Assembly (NCBI RefSeq): GCF_001650875.1
Contig: NZ_LXYI01000021.1
Span: forward strand, 1 to 64,000
Direction: 5' to 3'
Source of the DNA: Sulfitobacter sp. EhC04
Lineage (GTDB): Bacteria; Pseudomonadota; Alphaproteobacteria; Rhodobacterales; Rhodobacteraceae
DNA length: 64,000 nt
The notes beneath the pieces are model-generated. The model was not told where the DNA came from and did not search any database. It saw only the letters and a program-made list of their open reading frames with translations. Positions 62,335 to 64,000 of the stretch are shown piece by piece (within the stretch, counting starts at the first letter, position 1; the number at the start of each line of letters is the position of its first letter). The translations under genes and the position numbers were made by a program.

Positions 62335-62577
62335 AAGAGGCGAAAACTGCACGTAAACCGTGTATGACCTAAGTTTTCGGAACGCCGTCTGGGGGGGCGC
62401 CACAGTGTTTATTGTGATTTCTGCGTTTTTGGGTTCGACCCGCAAGAGCCAATACGCCCCAGCAGTCATTCAGGTTGGCCCGCGCCTAATAATCCCAGAC
62501 TAACGCATAAACACAGGCAGCAGCAGTCAATCTGGCGTCGGGCTGCATCCCAAGCGGATGCAGCCCGATTGCTTTTT
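62335..62577 (+). ncRNA. Candidate small RNA or leader with intrinsic terminator
   Basis: About 243 nt from the predicted start to the terminator T-run. Foldable parts include GAAAAC/GTTTTC (62342-62347 with a partner near 62373-62378), CACG/CGTG inside it, CACA/TGTG around 62401-62416, and GGGT-TCG-ACCC near 62431-62440. TACGCCC (62453-62459) can pair with GGGCGTA (62329-62335), although that partner is at the very 5' edge. I matched it against tmRNA, 6S, SRP, RNase P and common riboswitch motifs from memory and found no fit. It could act alone or as a terminator-controlled leader of the puuE fusion 70 bases downstream. Confidence 0.5.
62538..62577 (+). terminator. Strong intrinsic terminator
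   Basis: TCGGGCTGCATCC (62538-62550) and GGATGCAGCCCGA (62556-62568) give thirteen perfect pairs with loop CAAGC, followed by TTGCTTTTT. This is the most canonical Rho-independent terminator in the window. Confidence 0.92.
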
Positions 62578-62647
62578 CCCGGCACAACAGAAATTGCGCG
62601 CCTGTCGGTATTTGTGCAGGGTGGGGGCGCAAGATCAGGACTTTATC

Positions 62648-64000
62648 ATGAACCGCTACCCTCGTGACTTTCAGGGCCATGGCCCCAGGCCGCCCGACGC
62701 CAAGTGGCCCCAGGGCGCACGCATTGCCGTGCAATTCGTCGTCAACTACGAGGAGGGCGGCGAGAATTGCCTGTTGCATGGCGATGCGTCGTCAGAGGCC
62801 TTTCTGTCCGAGATCGTGGGCGCGCAGCCCTGGACCGGGCAGCGCCACTGGAACATGGAAAGCATCTATGACTACGGCGCGCGGGCCGGGTTCTGGCGGC
62901 TGCACCGGCTGTTCACCGGCGCGGGCATCCCGGTGACCGTCTATGGTGTGGCCAGCGCGCTGGCCCGCGCGCCGGGGCAGGTCGAGGCGATGCAGGAGGC
63001 GGGCTGGGAAATTGCCAGCCACGGGCTGAAATGGATCGACTACAAGGACCATACCATCAAGGCGGAACAGGCCGACATGGACGAGGCGATCCGCCTGCAC
63101 AGCGAAGTTGTCGGCAGCGCGCCGCGCGGCTGGTACTGTGGGCGCACCTCGGTCAATACCGTGGCGCTGGCGGCGCAGACCGGCGCTTTCGATTACATCT
63201 CGGACACCTATGACGATGATCTGCCCTATTGGATGCAGATCGGGGACCGCGAGCAGTTGATCATTCCCTATACGCTGGATTGCAACGACATGCGCTTTGC
63301 CACGCCGCAGGGGTTCAATTCGGGGGACCAGTTCTATGCCTACCTGCGCGACACCTTTGACGCGCTTTATGCCGAAGGGGCGGCGGGCGCTGCCAAGATG
63401 ATGTCGGTGGGGCTGCATTGCCGACTTGTGGGGCGGCCGGGGCGCGTTCAGGCGTTGAAACGCTTTGTCGAATATATCAAGGGGTTCGAAGGCGTCTGGA
63501 CCCCGCGCCGCATCGACATCGCAGATCATTGGCACGGGGTGCATCCGCCGCAGCCGCGCGGGCCGCGGCCCAGCCAGATGGACCGGGACAGCTTTGTCGC
63601 GGCCTATGGCGGGGTGTTCGAACATTCGCCCTGGATCGCGGAACGCGCCTTTGCGCTGGAGCTGGGCCCGGCCCATGACACGGCGGCGGGCCTGCACAAC
63701 GCGCTGGCGCGCATGTTCCGGTCGGCCAGCGCCGACGAGCGTCTGGGCGTTCTGACCGCACATCCCGATCTGGCGGGCAAACTGGCTGCGGCCAAGCGGT
63801 TGACGGCGGAAAGCACGGCAGAGCAGGCAAGCGTGGGTCTGGATGCCCTGACGGATGCGGAGCGCGCGCGCTTCGAGGCGCTGAATGCGGATTACGTGAC
63901 CAAACACGGCTTTCCCTTCATCATCGCGGTCAAGGATCATGACAAGGCGGGCATCCTGCGTGCCTTTGAGGCGCGGATCGCCAATGACACGGCCGCCGAG
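62648..64000 (+). CDS. puuE: PuuE allantoinase / OHCU decarboxylase fusion, cut by window end
   Basis: Starts at ATG 62648; 451 codons are open to the window edge. The N-terminal ~310 residues are a polysaccharide-deacetylase-fold allantoinase (PuuE): IAVQFVVNYEEGGENCLLHG, WEIASHGLKWIDY, and MMSVGLHCRLVGRPGR. From about residue 325 the chain matches OHCU decarboxylase: HSPWIAERAFAL, LTAHPDLAGKLAAAKRLT and GFPFIIAVKDHDKAGIL. The fusion joins the step after 5-hydroxyisourate hydrolase (encoded divergently) to allantoin hydrolysis. The decarboxylase end lies outside the window. Confidence 0.93.
   Translation, partial: MNRYPRDFQGHGPRPPDAKWPQGARIAVQFVVNYEEGGENCLLHGDASSEAFLSEIVGAQPWTGQRHWNMESIYDYGARAGFWRLHRLFTGAGIPVTVYGVASALARAPGQVEAMQEAGWEIASHGLKWIDYKDHTIKAEQADMDEAIRLHSEVVGSAPRGWYCGRTSVNTVALAAQTGAFDYISDTYDDDLPYWMQIGDREQLIIPYTLDCNDMRFATPQGFNSGDQFYAYLRDTFDALYAEGAAGAAKMMSVGLHCRLVGRPGRVQALKRFVEYIKGFEGVWTPRRIDIADHWHGVHPPQPRGPRPSQMDRDSFVAAYGGVFEHSPWIAERAFALELGPAHDTAAGLHNALARMFRSASADERLGVLTAHPDLAGKLAAAKRLTAESTAEQASVGLDALTDAERARFEALNADYVTKHGFPFIIAVKDHDKAGILRAFEARIANDTAAE

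Larger units (their letters stand above)
62150..62647. other. Divergent region between uraH and puuE fusion, with RNA unit
   Basis: Nearly 500 bases. The uraH-proximal part holds four GCGAATC/GATTCGC half-sites (62250-62312). A promoter-structure-terminator unit lies at 62299-62577 on the plus strand. The remaining ~70 bases lead to the puuE start with an AGGA about seven bases from the ATG. No ORF is supported. Confidence 0.7.

Noticed and set aside
62329-62577. Possible tmRNA or 6S RNA
   Set aside because: A GGGTTCGACCC motif looked like a T-arm, but there is no alanine-type tag sequence, no CCA end, and stem lengths do not fit. No 6S-type central bubble could be drawn. Kept only as an unassigned RNA.

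Overview
The window reads as a chromosomal piece of a marine Roseobacter-group alphaproteobacterium (Rhodobacteraceae). The grounds are protein-level: two TRAP transporters, a purH-lspA-DUF3035-M16-M16 block behind a heparinase-like gene, a two-domain ALDH16, a DUF1289 protein and a two-gene urate module. GC is high except in an accessory stretch at about 34.2-42.2 kb. No rRNA, tRNA, CRISPR array or intact insertion sequence was seen.

Layout. 1-6.3 kb: minus-strand type II secretion genes (gspC partial, then G-H-I-J-K-L-M, mostly with 4-base ATGA overlaps), with a small TPR-like lipoprotein and the plus-strand prepilin peptidase gspO. 6.4-9.3 kb: two overlapping exported Sel1-repeat proteins. 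9.5-15.8 kb: a secreted fibre-like protein, a GT2 glycosyltransferase, a sulfotransferase and a 1032-residue protein that joins an ArsP-like permease to VCBS/FG-GAP repeats and an ASPIC/UnbV end. 15.8-24.6 kb: a minus-strand 5-oxoproline operon (FAD oxidoreductase, TRAP P-Q-M, BASS-like carrier, pxpB-pxpC-pxpA) with a divergent IclR regulator. 24.6-26.8 kb: a YcaQ-type glycosylase and a LacI regulator. 27.2-34.2 kb: an acid-sugar catabolic cluster (133-aa protein of unknown function, DUF1537 kinase, RuBisCO-like protein, TRAP SBP) with divergent TRAP Q-M genes.

34.2-42.2 kb is a loosely packed accessory zone: metallo-beta-lactamase-fold protein, LuxR regulator, two overlapping PPC/DUF296 proteins, VOC protein, DUF1289 and MarR. 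It contains two IS256 transposase fragments and two copies of a ~100-bp hairpin repeat. 42.2-50.3 kb returns to core genes: PhnD-like protein, heparinase-like protein, purH, lspA, DUF3035 lipoprotein and an M16 pair. A triplicated twin-hairpin terminator separates the M16 pair from convergent ALDH16 and deoC. 54.2-57.3 kb: DUF4173 membrane protein with a two-component system. 57.9-61.8 kb: a Mn/Zn-type ABC operon behind a palindromic TTGCGAAT-A-ATTCGCAA site. 61.8-64 kb: 5-hydroxyisourate hydrolase and a divergent PuuE-OHCU decarboxylase fusion that runs off the end. Between these two lies a sigma70-like promoter, about 130 nt of foldable sequence and a strong intrinsic terminator, which could be a small RNA or a terminator-controlled leader.

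Most promising for novelty: the permease-VCBS-ASPIC fusion and its sugar/sulfate neighbours; the unassigned RNA unit at 62.3-62.6 kb and its GCGAATC half-site array; the 100-bp hairpin repeat with a compensatory base-pair change; and the 133-aa protein beside the RuBisCO-like gene.
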